From CALMKX01 sp044869955 (GTDB lineage: Bacteria; Acidobacteriota; Thermoanaerobaculia; Multivoradales; SZUA-115), in contig JBIOYC010000265.1 of assembly GCA_044869955.1 (NCBI GenBank), positions 1-14,810 on the forward strand: DNA of 14,810 bases, read 5' to 3'. Shown here piece after piece: positions 14,566-14,810 of the stretch. The position numbers and the translations under genes were made by a program. Under the pieces are notes generated by a model. That model had not been told where the DNA came from. It searched no databases and saw nothing but the letters and a program-made list of their open reading frames with translations. Position 1 is the first letter of the stretch. Every line of letters starts with the position of its first letter.

Positions 14566-14810
14566 ATGCGCCAGAGTCATCTGTCGCCCGAGGCCCTGGA
14601 ACGCCTGGCTCGAGGGGGCGAGCCCGCGGGCCGAGTGGTCGTGGAGCTGTTCCGCCATCTGTTGTCGGTCTGCCCAGAATGCCGCCGGGCCTGGCGGGAG
14701 AGCGAGAATGCCGCTGCGGAGCGGTCGTCGGGTCGCTACGGGGGCATCGTCGCGCGCGCCGTAGAGTCGGTTCGGCTGCGGGGGTCGGACCTCGAGAGGG
14801 AGAGGAAGGA
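14566..14810 (+). CDS. N-terminus of a zinc-finger protein (partial, runs off the window)
   Basis: Only the first 81 residues are present and no stop is reached. The start is clear: AGGAGAG lies one base before the ATG. Residues 6-16 (LSPEALERLAR) and 25-43 (VVELFRHLLSVCPECRRAW) follow a pattern I know from acidobacterial proteins in which H-x4-C-x2-C (H31, C36, C39) forms a zinc-binding head and TPR repeats, sometimes with a CHAT protease domain, follow. That motif is close to the H-x3-C-x2-C of zinc-containing anti-sigma factors. Residues 44-81 are charged and probably helical. An anti-sigma or scaffold role is possible; the decisive part lies outside the window. It has its own 120-base upstream gap with the terminator in it, and no promoter I can call. 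Confidence 0.7.
   Translation, partial: MRQSHLSPEALERLARGGEPAGRVVVELFRHLLSVCPECRRAWRESENAAAERSSGRYGGIVARAVESVRLRGSDLERERK

Overview
The window is a GC-rich (about two thirds or more G+C by eye), gene-dense stretch of a diderm bacterial chromosome. It has no RNA genes, insertion sequences, CRISPR arrays or phage genes that I can see, and no gap between genes longer than 300 bases. The gene style points to Acidobacteriota, possibly a Thermoanaerobaculia-like lineage. The clues are a PD40 propeller/M28 peptidase/PDZ fusion, a DUF4097-type beta-solenoid protein, a secreted protein of repeated 'GWALD' domains, and a CPxC zinc-finger protein start preceded by a tiny secreted protein with an 'MDPHG' tail. 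The lineage is an inference from memory of such proteins, not from a marker gene.

Layout, left to right. (1) 33-422 (-) encodes a short protein with only ECF sigma region 2; divergent from it, 559-1506 (+) is a class II-type histone-deacetylase-family hydrolase. (2) 1549-1577 is a near-consensus sigma70 promoter that reads into a secreted three-repeat protein (1676-2881), which ends at a strong hairpin terminator (2912-2947). (3) 2983-4587 (-) is a C-terminal processing protease (ctpA, S41). Divergent from it is a Tat operon: a TatA/B-type subunit (4664-5146) and tatC (5162-5953). (4) 10278-5973 (-) is a tightly coupled four-gene MacAB/LolCDE-like transporter operon: adaptor, ATPase and two different FtsX-type permeases, joined by GTGA and TTGA overlaps. 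(5) Divergent from it, 10400-13123 (+) is a 907-residue secreted propeller-M28-PDZ peptidase, followed 46 bases later by a DUF4097-like solenoid protein (13170-14018). (6) An AT-rich leader precedes a 97-residue secreted peptide (14152-14445) and a second strong terminator. The window then runs out inside a protein beginning with an H-x4-C-x2-C zinc-binding motif (14566 onward).

Taken together this is mostly envelope biology: protein export (Tat), periplasmic proteolysis (CtpA, M28), a tripartite-type ABC exporter or lipoprotein mover, and secreted repeat proteins. No defence system or known biosynthetic cluster is visible. The least ordinary items are the region-2-only sigma-like protein, the three-repeat secreted protein with its own strong promoter, the solenoid with eight regular DxSG turns, and the small secreted peptide paired with the zinc-finger protein. 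A further pattern is that two genes without a Shine-Dalgarno sequence (HDAC and ctpA) carry a -10-like hexamer 7-8 bases before the start codon, as leaderless mRNAs do.
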